NCBI GenBank assembly: GCA_020216575.1
Contig: JAIUYC010000276.1
Location: 1 to 6,109 of the forward strand
Origin: Coleofasciculus sp. S288
GTDB taxonomy: Bacteria; Cyanobacteriota; Cyanobacteriia; Cyanobacteriales; Coleofasciculaceae
DNA length: 6,109 bases
Direction of reading: 5' to 3'
Both the position numbers and the translations under genes were made by a program. The notes beneath the pieces were generated by a model. That model was not told the origin of the DNA. It saw only the letters and a list, made by a program, of their open reading frames with translations, and did not search any database. Shown in pieces: positions 1 to 5,622 of the stretch. Numbering within the stretch: the first letter of the stretch is position 1; the number at the start of each line of letters is the position of its first letter.

Positions 1-222
1 GCGCAGCGTCACCCCATCGGTTAAGTCCCCGTAGTGCAAGAACAACCTAGCGTCTTGATTGTGAGGGTCTACGTAGATGTGGTCAATGCGGTCGGTGTTA
101 AAGGTGGACGTCCGCCGGATAATGCCATGAACCTCATAGCCTTTTTCCAGCAACAATTCACTCAAATAAGAGCCGTCTTGTCCTGTAATGCCCGTAATTA
201 GCGCTCGCTTGGGTTGCGTCAT
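1..222 (-). CDS. gmd: GDP-mannose 4,6-dehydratase, N-terminal part (runs off the left edge)
   Basis: The 74 visible residues begin [20 protein letters not shown], which is the start of GDP-mannose 4,6-dehydratase. The Rossmann NAD(P)-binding loop GxxGxxG is at residues 11-17. The family stretch [19 protein letters not shown] is at 32-50 and GDLTDG at 65-70. The known enzyme (short-chain dehydrogenase/reductase superfamily, cytosolic) converts GDP-mannose to GDP-4-keto-6-deoxymannose, the precursor of GDP-fucose, GDP-rhamnose and related sugars. The catalytic Tyr-x-x-x-Lys lies outside the window. The ATG at 222 is preceded by a CAGGAAA ribosome site (231-237), about ten bases upstream. It is third in a same-strand order after a glycosyltransferase and a sugar-phosphate transferase, but a 504-base gap before it suggests its own promoter. 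The identification is firm; completeness cannot be judged. Confidence 0.93.
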   Translation of the reverse strand, partial: MTQPKRALITGITGQDGSYLSELLLEKGYEVHGIIRRTSTFNTDRIDHIYVDPHNQDARLFLHYGDLTDGVTLR

Positions 223-242
223 TCTTAAAATTTCCTGTAACG

Positions 243-271
243 AATATGGAGACTTGCGGCTGACACCCCAA
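243..271 (-). promoter_or_regulatory. weak candidate sigma-70 promoter for gmd
   Basis: On the minus strand TTGGGG (266-271) and CATATT (243-248) are separated by exactly 17 bases and sit just upstream of the gmd ribosome site. The match to consensus is only 3/6 and 4/6, so this is a positional guess. It would give gmd a start independent of the two genes upstream. Confidence 0.22.
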
Positions 272-430
272 CAACGTCGTTGAGAGGTGGCAAATCACTC
301 CCTAAGCTAGCCTAAAATTTTTGGGATGGCTCTAGTCCAGAATGCCTGAATAGGCAGTCTGTTTGAGTAACTGAGAGGCACGCAGAGAAATTTCTAGATA
401 TCCGATGAAGGGCGACGGGGGAGCCACATC

Positions 431-468
431 CTCTCGTGGGTGTGGGGGAAAGTCGCCCCCACCGAGAG
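431..468. other. strong bulged stem-loop upstream of gmd
   Basis: CTCTCG (431-436) pairs with CGAGAG (463-468), and GTGGGGG (442-448) pairs with CCCCCAC (456-462). This gives 13 base pairs, a five-base bulge (437-441) and a seven-base loop. No T run follows on the minus strand, so a simple intrinsic terminator is not supported. GGGCGAC at 410-416 could instead pair with GTCGCCC at 452-458, which would break this stem. Confidence 0.5.
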
Positions 469-504
469 AGTTCATGGTTGATAGTTGATAACTCTCTTTT
501 GTCA

Positions 505-541
505 CTTTCGGAAAATCACGCTTGAAGCTAAATTCCGAAAG
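505..541. repeat. 9-bp perfect inverted repeat
   Basis: CTTTCGGAA at 505-513 is the exact reverse complement of TTCCGAAAG at 533-541, with a 19-base loop. It lies between the sugar transferase and gmd. The role is unknown; a processing or termination hairpin is possible, but no T tract supports the latter. Confidence 0.45.
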
Positions 542-667
542 CTTTCCTAGTTAAGGATTTGAGCGGTGAGTTTCTGATAGAAACTAAAAAATGTAGCCCC
601 ATTGGGAAAACTGCCGTCAAATCAGGGGCTCAGCGTTTGCGATCGCCCAGAGTGACACAAGAGAGTT

Positions 668-713
668 AGTTCATAGCCATGAACCATGAACCATGAACCA
701 TGAACTATGAACT
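668..713. repeat. heptamer tandem repeat (5 copies) enclosed by 9-bp inverted arms
   Basis: CATGAAC is repeated four times exactly (678-684, 685-691, 692-698, 699-705), followed by TATGAAC (706-712). The outer arms AGTTCATAG (668-676) and CTATGAACT (705-713) are perfect reverse complements. Heptamer tandem repeats of this kind (STRR sequences) are known from filamentous cyanobacteria. It begins 13 bases past the sugar-transferase stop codon, so it would be in the 3' end of that transcript. Confidence 0.75.
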
Positions 714-726
714 GTATGTGTTCCCT

Positions 727-1458
727 TTAATAAGCCCCATTATTTTTGGGGAACAAAACTACACCAAATGTTTTCACAATTAGCCATATATCTAGCCAAA
801 AGTTTCGACGATTGACGTAGTAAACATCGATCTGAACACGATGATGGTATGGGATATCATTGCGACCAGAGACTTGCCATAAGCCAGTAATTCCAGGTCG
901 AATTGTTAGAACTTTGTCCATATGCTGTCCGTATTTGGGCAGTTCCTCAGGTACTAACGGTCGAGGACCAACAACACTCATATCTCCCTTCAGAACATTC
1001 CAGAATTGAGGAAATTCATCCAGGCTAGTCAGCCGTAAAAATTTACCAATTGCTGTAATTCGAGGGTCTTGTTTGAGCTTGAAATTATCCTCAAATTCCT
1101 CTCGCAGATGAGGGTATGTTGCCATTATGTCTGGCAACATTTCGTCTGCATTTGCCACCATCGTTCTGAATTTGAGACAACTAAACGGTTTGTAATTTTT
1201 ACCTACCCGTTCCTGGAAATAAAAAATTGGTCCAGGTGAGCTGATGGCAATCAGCACGGCTAAAACCAGGTAAACGGGAAAAAACAAAACTAGAACCGAT
1301 AGCGAAAATACGATATCAAACAGCCGTTTGGCGAAGTCTCCGTCTACGCGATGTTGAGATAGAACTCTGTGTTTGCTTCGAGAGGCGAGTGGCTGAGAAC
1401 CTCGCTTCACGAACGCTCGCAACATCTTGACGGAGATAAGTTGGCTTTCGGCAGTCAT
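727..1458 (-). CDS. sugar-phosphate transferase (WcaJ/PglC type), initiates lipid-linked glycan
   Basis: The 243-residue product is a short bacterial sugar transferase (PF02397 family, monotopic phosphoglycosyl transferase). Residues 44-58 (KRLFDIVFSLSVLVL) begin the hydrophobic re-entrant helix, with the helix-breaking proline at P61. FQERVGKN (81-88) and LKFRTM (95-100) follow. The catalytic Asp-Glu pair is D147-E148 in SLDEFPQFWNVLKGDMS, then VGPRP (163-167) and RPGITGLWQVSGRN (187-200). Such enzymes move a hexose-1-phosphate from a UDP-sugar to undecaprenyl phosphate at the inner membrane face. The exact sugar is not readable. The large N-terminal multi-helix domain of full-length WcaJ is absent. 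The first 40 or so residues are Arg/Ser-rich, hydrophilic and probably lineage-specific. The ATG at 1458 has AAGGAG at 1463-1468, four bases upstream. It lies 54 bases after the GT4 gene and is probably co-transcribed with it. Confidence 0.92.
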   Translation of the reverse strand: MTAESQLISVKMLRAFVKRGSQPLASRSKHRVLSQHRVDGDFAKRLFDIVFSLSVLVLFFPVYLVLAVLIAISSPGPIFYFQERVGKNYKPFSCLKFRTMVANADEMLPDIMATYPHLREEFEDNFKLKQDPRITAIGKFLRLTSLDEFPQFWNVLKGDMSVVGPRPLVPEELPKYGQHMDKVLTIRPGITGLWQVSGRNDIPYHHRVQIDVYYVNRRNFWLDIWLIVKTFGVVLFPKNNGAY

Positions 1459-1512
1459 CTTACTCCTTCACTTCACACCACACGTCACGATCATAAGGCT
1501 AGAACAGGTTGG

Positions 1513-2694
1513 CTACGGCGCATAGCGCTCATAAAACTGGAATTTGTCAGGAGAAAATTGCAATGGGGGGTTCTGATAGCAGTGTTCCAGAAAAGCCAGA
1601 TAGCGATCGCTAAAGACTTTCGGGGCAAATTCAGCCGCATTCAGTCGGCTCTTCTCTGGATTAAACTTTCCTTTGAACTCCTCAAATGTGTTCACGGCTT
1701 CAATCAACGCGGCTGGAGTTTGGGTTAAAAAGAACAGACCTGTGCCGCTGTCTGGATGTTGCCGAATATCTCGAATGGTTTCTAGCGCACCGCCAGCGCC
1801 GTAGGCAATAACGGGTGTGCCGCAGGCTTGAGCCTCTACTAGGGCAATGCCAAAATCTTCGCAGGCAGCGTACACAAAGGCTTTGGCTTTAGCCATGTAC
1901 TGTTCGACCACGCTATTGGGCTGGAACCCCAACACCTGTACGTTAGGTCGTGCCAGGTTGCGAATTGCCTCCAACTCCGAACCCTCACCAATCACAACAA
2001 GGGGAAGTCCCAACTGGTTGAAGGCTTCAACGATTAAAGAGACTCGCTTGTAACTCACCAGTCGGGAGACTGTAAGATAAAAATCGTCTTTTTCAGCCTG
2101 GAAAGGAAATCGCTCAGTATTAACCGGCGGGTAAATCACCTCTGCCTGACGCCGATAGCAGCGCCAAATTCGGCGTGCTGTGTGCTGAGAGTTGGCAATA
2201 AAGTAGTCCACTCGGTTTGCTGAAAGGACATCCCACTGACGCAACTGATGGAGCAGATAGCGGGTAATCAAGCCTTGAAGTCCCTGCCCCATTCGGCTGC
2301 CACGCAGGTAATCAAATGTCAAATCCCAGGCATAGCGCATGGGTGTGTGGCAGTAGCAGATGTGTAGCTGGTGCGGTGCTGTCAGGATTCCTTTGGCGAC
2401 GGCGTGGGACGACGAGAGAATGACATCATACTCCCGCAAGTCCAACTGCTCGATCGCCAAGGGCAATAGCGGCAGATAGTTCTGGACACCATTACGGGCA
2501 AAGGGCAAGTGTTGCAGGAAAGTGGTGCCAATCGATCGCCCAAACAGATAACTCTGGGGATTGGTAGATTCAAAGTCAATCAGGGCATATAGATCCGCAT
2601 CAATGTGCTTGAGGATTTCTTTGACGACCAGTTCTGACCCACCAGTCGCTTTGGGCGTCAGCCACTCATGAACCAAGGCATATTTTAAGGACAT
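1513..2694 (-). CDS. GT4-family glycosyltransferase, WbaZ-like (probable mannosyltransferase)
   Basis: The 393-residue product has the two-domain GT-B layout. The N-terminal domain starts YALVHEWL (5-12), with the Gly-rich loop GGSE at 18-21. The strongly conserved block LPLAIEQLDLREYDVILSSS (77-96) continues into HAVAKG (97-102) and HICYCHTPMRYAWDL (111-125). VIYPPVNTERF (186-196) leads into the C-terminal domain, with donor-site residues in SRLVSYKR (210-217). The E-x7-E motif is E279/E287 in EDFGIALVEAQACGTPVIAY. This block order is that of WbaZ-like GT4 enzymes, which often use GDP-mannose; the nearby gmd fits that donor, but substrate is inference. It acts on the cytosolic membrane face in exopolysaccharide or O-antigen synthesis. 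No clear ribosome site precedes the ATG at 2694, but the protein start matches the family. It is first in the visible minus-strand series. Confidence 0.9.
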   Translation of the reverse strand: MSLKYALVHEWLTPKATGGSELVVKEILKHIDADLYALIDFESTNPQSYLFGRSIGTTFLQHLPFARNGVQNYLPLLPLAIEQLDLREYDVILSSSHAVAKGILTAPHQLHICYCHTPMRYAWDLTFDYLRGSRMGQGLQGLITRYLLHQLRQWDVLSANRVDYFIANSQHTARRIWRCYRRQAEVIYPPVNTERFPFQAEKDDFYLTVSRLVSYKRVSLIVEAFNQLGLPLVVIGEGSELEAIRNLARPNVQVLGFQPNSVVEQYMAKAKAFVYAACEDFGIALVEAQACGTPVIAYGAGGALETIRDIRQHPDSGTGLFFLTQTPAALIEAVNTFEEFKGKFNPEKSRLNAAEFAPKVFSDRYLAFLEHCYQNPPLQFSPDKFQFYERYAP

Positions 2695-2742
2695 TTAATC
2701 AGACTATGGTGCAGACAGAGTAAGAGCTTACCGCAAGGTGAA

Positions 2743-2770
2743 GAATCAAGGAATCAAGGAATCAAGGAAT
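2743..2770. repeat. octamer tandem repeat, 3.5 copies of GAATCAAG
   Basis: Three exact copies of GAATCAAG (2743-2750, 2751-2758, 2759-2766) are followed by GAAT. The repeat lies in the divergent spacer (2695-2887) between the glycosyltransferase and the basic protein gene, beside a HIP1 site (2779-2786). A related two-copy octamer, CAAGGATT, occurs at 5351-5366. Confidence 0.8.
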
Positions 2771-2887
2771 TGAGAATCGCGATCGCAAAGGGTAACTTTA
2801 CCTCGGACAAACCTCCCCGCTTGGGTGTAGCATTCCGATTAAAGCGATCTCTTGTCAGTAGACTTTCAGAAAACGGTTGAGGTTTCT

Positions 2888-3208
2888 ATGGGTCGTGCTT
2901 CAAAACTCAAGCAACAACGTCGCCTTCATCCCCAAGAAGTTTCCCATGGCACTCCCTCGAATGCCAAATATTTGCTCTTTGAACCCAAGAACAGCAATTA
3001 CTTAGCCTCGTTGGAGGCATTAGGAGGGATGGAACGATTGGATTGGTGTCCCCATCCAGGGGGAGCACACAAGTTTCCCTCATTTGGGCAAGCGCAGGCC
3101 CAGGCCAAGCGGCTTGCCAAGAACAGAGGATACAGCCTACAAATTATGGAACTGATGGAAACAGAAGGTCAACTTAAGGCAGAACCAATCGCAGAAGTAC
3201 TTCCCTGA
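2888..3208 (+). CDS. small basic cyanobacterial-type protein of unknown function
   Basis: The product is 106 residues when started at ATG 2888 (MGRASKLKQQRR), which has GAGG at 2879-2882 five bases upstream. A longer start at TTG 2852 adds 12 residues but has no such support. The N-terminus is rich in Lys/Arg and may bind nucleic acid or be disordered. Then come YLLFEPKNSNYLASLEALGGMERLDW (28-53), a Pro/Gly/His stretch around 55-62, an Ala/Gln/Lys-rich probable helix (69-80) and GYSLQIMELM (81-90). The compact globular look and clear ribosome site argue for a real gene. I recall similar small hypothetical proteins in cyanobacteria but know of no function. No transmembrane segment or signal peptide is seen. 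It is divergent from the polysaccharide genes, so it has its own promoter. Confidence 0.75.
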   Translation: MGRASKLKQQRRLHPQEVSHGTPSNAKYLLFEPKNSNYLASLEALGGMERLDWCPHPGGAHKFPSFGQAQAQAKRLAKNRGYSLQIMELMETEGQLKAEPIAEVLP

Positions 3209-3260
3209 ACTGATTAGATTTGCCTCCACTTTGTATCTCACGCCTGGTGTGGTCATCAGT

Positions 3261-3338
3261 AGTTGGTTGAGGCTCACGCGGGGACGCGGGGACGCGGGGA
3301 CGCGGGGACGTGGAGAAATTGTCTGCACCTCACCAACT
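3261..3338. repeat. GC-rich octamer tandem repeat inside inverted arms
   Basis: ACGCGGGG is repeated four times exactly (3276-3283, 3284-3291, 3292-3299, 3300-3307), followed by a diverged ACGTGGAG. AGTTGGTTGAGG (3261-3272) and CCTCACCAACT (3328-3338) are complementary over 11 bases with one bulged T and enclose the array. The repeat sits between two convergent genes. Arrays of this GGGGACGC type are common between cyanobacterial genes. The short frames running through it on both strands (Pro-Arg-rich) are by-products of the repeat. Confidence 0.8.
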
Positions 3339-3372
3339 GGTTTTGACCGCACCCTCCCACGCGAGTTGAGGT

Positions 3373-3804
3373 CTACCTGTCGTGTTTACCGACAAATAAA
3401 TCGAGTGGTAAATGGCCATACATCTCGTTGATTCCCCCTTCATAGGCAGATTGGTAAGATACCAAGACTCCTCGGTGCGTTCCTGTGTAGGAATCGAGAT
3501 AACATAATCCTGTCTTGGGGTTGAATTTGATATAAACGGAACCTTCAACTGGCGTGAGTTCGACATTGGATTCGCAGCCTAAAGCTTCTGAATAGCTTTT
3601 TAGGGCTAATAATCCTTGAGCAGTTGAATCAGCGCAAATTCCTAGGATTTGGTAATCTGAAACCTCAGCTAGCAAACGAAGCGCTTGCTGGAGCAGGACT
3701 TTTTCAGATTCCGAATTTACGGTTTTGCCTTCAAGACAGTTGAATGGCTTGAGGAGATTTTGCGCCTCTTGAACGGTGAGATTTGTTGAGCTTTGAGCAG
3801 ACAT
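3373..3804 (-). CDS. DUF1824 family protein
   Basis: The 143-residue product resembles the cyanobacterial DUF1824 family, recognised from memory by the blocks LLAEVSDYQILGICADS (44-60), GLLALKSYSEALG (64-76), PVEGSVYIKFNPKTGLCYLD (85-104) and SYTGTHRGVLVSYQSAYEGG (105-124), ending NEMYGHLPLDLF. It appears to be full length, soluble and cytosolic; the residues before about 40 form a likely helix. The family function is unknown to me. The ATG at 3804 is the only suitable start and has no strong ribosome site. TTTATA at 3824-3829 reads TATAAA on the minus strand and could be a -10 element, without a matching -35. It is convergent with the basic protein gene and divergent from the 144-residue gene, so it stands alone. 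Confidence 0.8.
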   Translation of the reverse strand: MSAQSSTNLTVQEAQNLLKPFNCLEGKTVNSESEKVLLQQALRLLAEVSDYQILGICADSTAQGLLALKSYSEALGCESNVELTPVEGSVYIKFNPKTGLCYLDSYTGTHRGVLVSYQSAYEGGINEMYGHLPLDLFVGKHDR

Positions 3805-4100
3805 AAATTTCTGATATCCGTGCTTTATAAGTTACTAGTCACAGGCTTGCTAACTGATGCTTACAGTAGATAGATTTCACATTTTTTACTTATAATGTTA
3901 AGTCTAAAATGGTTGTCAAGGGTGATGTAAGAATGATGTTTATCACAACTCTTGCTTCTATTTTCAATGGTAAGAAGTTTGAAGTAAAGTGAAATCAAAC
4001 CCCACCTAATCTTCGCTACTTGACCAGCTTGACAAAAATAACCCTTGCTGTATGGGGTTTAAGCGCTTAGTCTGGAAAAGACGGCTTCCAGAGGTAAGTC
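3805..4100. other. divergent intergenic region, mostly AT-rich, no gene
   Basis: This 296-base spacer separates two divergent genes and should contain both promoters. TATAAT at 3891-3896 (+ strand) is a perfect -10 sequence, but no good -35 lies 16-18 bases upstream. AAACCCCA (3997-4004) and TGGGGTTT (4053-4060) are exact inverted copies 48 bases apart. AAGCGCTT at 4061-4068 is a perfect palindrome. None of these can be given a role from sequence alone. Confidence 0.5.
3891..3896 (+). promoter_or_regulatory. candidate -10 element for the 144-residue gene
   Basis: A perfect TATAAT lies about 200 bases upstream of the ATG at 4101, preceded by a T-rich stretch. No convincing -35 is seen, so a -35-independent or regulated promoter would be required. 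This is a low-certainty call. Confidence 0.25.
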
Positions 4101-4535
4101 ATGACAGACAAAGGGCAAGAGCCGATCCAAGTAGAACAACTAGAAACGAATCCTTTATTTCCTAGCGGGGAGTGGGAAGGATTTTACACCTATGCATTTG
4201 GACCCGATGTTCGCCGTTACATGATGTCTTTTGCGCTCACGTTTAAAAACGGAAGGGTTAGTGGCAGTGGCATAGATGACATTGGTCGTTTCATCTGGCA
4301 TGGAAGTTACGATACTGAGCAACTGCGCTGCTGGCTACAAAAGCGATATCTCACTCACAGCGTCTCCTATGATGGCTATGTTGATGAAAATGGCATTTGG
4401 GGGAGTTGGGAAATTCCACCCTACAGTCGGGGCGGTTTTCATATTTGGCCTAAAGGACTCTCTGAAAATGTGATGCTTGAGGATACGGAGACAATTCCAG
4501 AGTCCGTTACGTTTCCAGAACTAGTGAACCTCTGA
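4101..4535 (+). CDS. conserved Trp/Gly/Tyr-rich protein of unknown function
   Basis: The 144-residue product begins at ATG 4101, with GAGGT at 4091-4095 five bases upstream. After a hydrophilic N-terminus, the core has a regular pattern: SGEWEGFYTYAFGP (22-35), MSFALTFKNGRVSGSGIDDI (42-61), GRFIWHGSYD (62-71), KRYLTHSVSYDGYV (81-94), ENGIWGSWEI (96-105) and GGFHIWPK (111-118). Alternating hydrophobic residues and Gly turns suggest an all-beta fold with repeated strands. This G-x-G-x-D, IWGSWE and GGFHIWP pattern is familiar from uncharacterised bacterial proteins, but I cannot name a family. An acidic tail follows. There is no signal peptide or membrane segment, so it is probably cytosolic. 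It is monocistronic in appearance: the next gene downstream has its own, decayed context. Confidence 0.82.
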   Translation: MTDKGQEPIQVEQLETNPLFPSGEWEGFYTYAFGPDVRRYMMSFALTFKNGRVSGSGIDDIGRFIWHGSYDTEQLRCWLQKRYLTHSVSYDGYVDENGIWGSWEIPPYSRGGFHIWPKGLSENVMLEDTETIPESVTFPELVNL

Positions 4536-4606
4536 AAGTCAGGGTAGGGTAACATAACTGCAACCCTAATTCTGTCATCAATTGACGCATTCTCCAATAA
4601 TTTTAT

Positions 4607-4867
4607 ATGACAATGCGATTACTGAGGTTTTTAATAAACGATTTTTCGGCTGCTATTGCCGGAGCAGCACTGACAACTTTATTAGCAACTCTATCATCAC
4701 CTGTTCAAGCTGTCACATTAGTCACCGAGCGGTCTGCTTTGGGCGGTAATGACCAGATTGATTGGTCTAGCTTGGGTCGAGTGTTTAACCCTTTTGCTCC
4801 CGATCCTTCTGCTTATTTAGCCAACTCTTTCTTCGCAGAAACTGAAGGGAATCTAGGGCTGAATTAG
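4607..4867 (+). pseudogene. truncated exported protein, resembles N-terminus of PEP-CTERM proteins
   Basis: The reading frame gives 86 residues. Residues 4-35 form a signal peptide: basic start (R4, R7), hydrophobic core AAIAGAALTTLLATL (15-29) and cleavage site PVQA after A35. The mature part, VTLVTERSALGGNDQIDWSSLG (36-57) and then FNPFAPDPSAYLANSFFAET, looks like the first section of cyanobacterial secreted PEP-CTERM-type proteins, which are usually 200 or more residues and end in a Pro-Glu-Pro sorting signal. That section and signal are missing: the frame stops at TAG 4865-4867 and no continuation is seen in any frame before the 21-base array. I infer a broken gene. A genuinely small secreted protein is the alternative. 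Start may be ATG 4607 or 4613; neither has a clear ribosome site. Confidence 0.55.
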
Positions 4868-4913
4868 GAGAAGGGATAAATTCTGCTTATCTGAACTGAT
4901 ACGCTGGTCTTTG

Positions 4914-4934
4914 ATAACCCGCAACTTGGGTTAT
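4914..4934. repeat. 7-bp perfect hairpin after the truncated gene
   Basis: ATAACCC (4914-4920) and GGGTTAT (4928-4934) are exact reverse complements with a seven-base loop. It follows the truncated exported-protein frame and overlaps the edge of the 21-base array. No T run follows, so termination is not supported. Confidence 0.4.
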
Positions 4935-5247
4935 TGGCTGCTAATGGGAACCCAAAATCAAGGAACGGGTATCCATTCATAAGAAATGCTTTCATATTTT
5001 TTTGGAACGAAAAGACGTTTGTTATAAATGAGAACCTATTCACAAGGAATGCCTTCATCTTTCTTTGATACGAGAAAACGTTTCTTATGAATGAGAACCC
5101 AAATTCAACAAATAAGAACCCGAATTCAACGAATGAGTATCCGTTCGTTATCATTAGGTTCACTTTCCTTTGGAACACGAACGGCTTACCTATGAATGGT
5201 TTCCCAAAACCAAGATAGAAAATCCCGGACGCATGAAACCTAAACCC
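4933..5247 (-). repeat. 21-base periodic array (about 15 units), possible decayed heptapeptide-repeat gene
   Basis: The stretch divides without gaps into 21-base units. Two adjacent three-unit blocks (4975-5037 and 5038-5100) agree at 51 of 63 positions. A third, more diverged 63-base block is at 5143-5205. Single units at 4954, 5101, 5122 and 5206 fill the rest in phase. On the minus strand one frame stays open and encodes heptapeptides such as GFSFIRN, RFSFITN, VFSFQKN, MKAFLVN, GYSFVEF and GFLFVEF. Phe is at heptad position 4 in 11 of 15 units. Between the two best blocks 7 of 12 differences are at third codon positions. The frame has a stop at 5257-5259 and no ATG, GTG or TTG before GTG 5178, inside the repeat; it closes at TAA 4864-4866. 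It is probably a remnant or a non-coding repeat. Confidence 0.7.
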
Positions 5248-5260
5248 ACAGCCGAGTCAA

Positions 5261-5293
5261 GCGATTCGCTTACGCGATAGCTTTGCTTCACGC
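5261..5293. repeat. short dispersed-repeat-like sequence
   Basis: This stretch, with GCGATTCGCTTACGCGATAG at its left end and CTTTGCTTCACGC at its right, has the look of the small interspersed elements scattered through cyanobacterial genomes. It includes a short TCGC/GCGA hairpin with a four-base loop. It marks the boundary between the 21-base array and the Uma2 remnant. No second copy is present in this window, so the assignment rests on general resemblance. Confidence 0.35.
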
Positions 5294-5357
5294 ACACATT
5301 CAAGTGCTCTTGTACGAGTAATGCCACCATCTGGATAAGTACTTGTTTCTCAAGGAT

Positions 5358-5622
5358 TCAAGGATTCAGGATGGGGGTTAGAGCGAGAACAAAACCAGGT
5401 AGTACGTCTTCGCCAGAAAGAGTAGGTGGTTGGTCAATTGTAAAGTGTAGCTGTCAAACCCGCATTGCTGATGCCGATGAAGCCACCCGTTGGGGGCATA
5501 ATTATCAGTTCTCCTTAGGCCGTTAGCTCCAACCGCCATTCTTGATTAGCCACACACAGTTGATAAAACTGCTCATCTGTCAGACCTACAGCAGGGGGTA
5601 CATTCAGAGTCAGAGTTTCCAT
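5358..5622 (-). pseudogene. Uma2-family (DUF820) endonuclease pseudogene with internal deletion
   Basis: From ATG 5622 the frame reads METLTLNVPPAVGLTDEQFY and QLCVANQEWRLELTA, the typical start of Uma2 proteins, which belong to the PD-(D/E)XK nuclease-like fold. A TAA stop (5515-5517) interrupts it. The same frame then continues GELIIMPPTGGFIGISNAGL (the conserved GELxxMPPTGG block) to a TGA at 5434-5436. One base out of frame, from 5435, comes PTLSGEDVLPGFVLALTPIL and a stop at 5358-5360, which matches the C-terminal end of the family. Full-length members are about 180-200 residues. Roughly the middle half, with most of the catalytic core, is missing here. The order of matching blocks makes decay by stop plus deletion clear. 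No neighbouring partner gene is seen. Confidence 0.82.

Larger units (their letters stand above)
223..726. other. gene-free 504-base spacer between the sugar transferase and gmd
   Basis: No plausible reading frame is seen here. The spacer holds, from the gmd side, a candidate promoter (243-271), a small hairpin (343-356, TGCCT/AGGCA with a four-base loop), a strong bulged stem-loop (431-468), two direct copies of GTTGATA (477-490), a 9-bp inverted repeat (505-541), one HIP1 octamer (639-646) and a heptamer tandem repeat inside inverted arms (668-713). In the direction of transcription this is the 3' flank of the sugar transferase and the 5' leader region of gmd. Confidence 0.7.

Noticed and set aside
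678..712. possible CRISPR array from the repeated CATGAAC
   Set aside because: Units are seven bases with no spacers, so it is a simple tandem repeat.
1369..1728. plus-strand open frame of 119 codons
   Set aside because: It overlaps the ends of the glycosyltransferase and sugar-transferase genes on the opposite strand, which have clear family motifs. Its translation shows no recognisable pattern.
1847..2579. short open frames inside the glycosyltransferase gene on either strand
   Set aside because: They lie entirely within a gene with strong GT4 motifs and have no independent support.
3137..3431. overlapping frames on both strands giving PRPRVPASPRPRV or GRGDAGTRGRG
   Set aside because: These are products of the ACGCGGGG octamer array and have no ribosome site or conserved sequence.
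4550..4575. possible terminator after the 144-residue gene (TAGGGT / ACCCTA)
   Set aside because: The stem has only six base pairs with a long loop and no following T run.
4933..5247. possible CRISPR array from the 21-base periodicity
   Set aside because: Units are contiguous and diverged, with no constant repeat alternating with unique spacers.
5256..5339. minus-strand frame reading YPDGGITRTRALECVREAKL before a stop at 5257
   Set aside because: It is about 28 codons, lacks a start, ends in dispersed-repeat sequence and matches no family I recognise.
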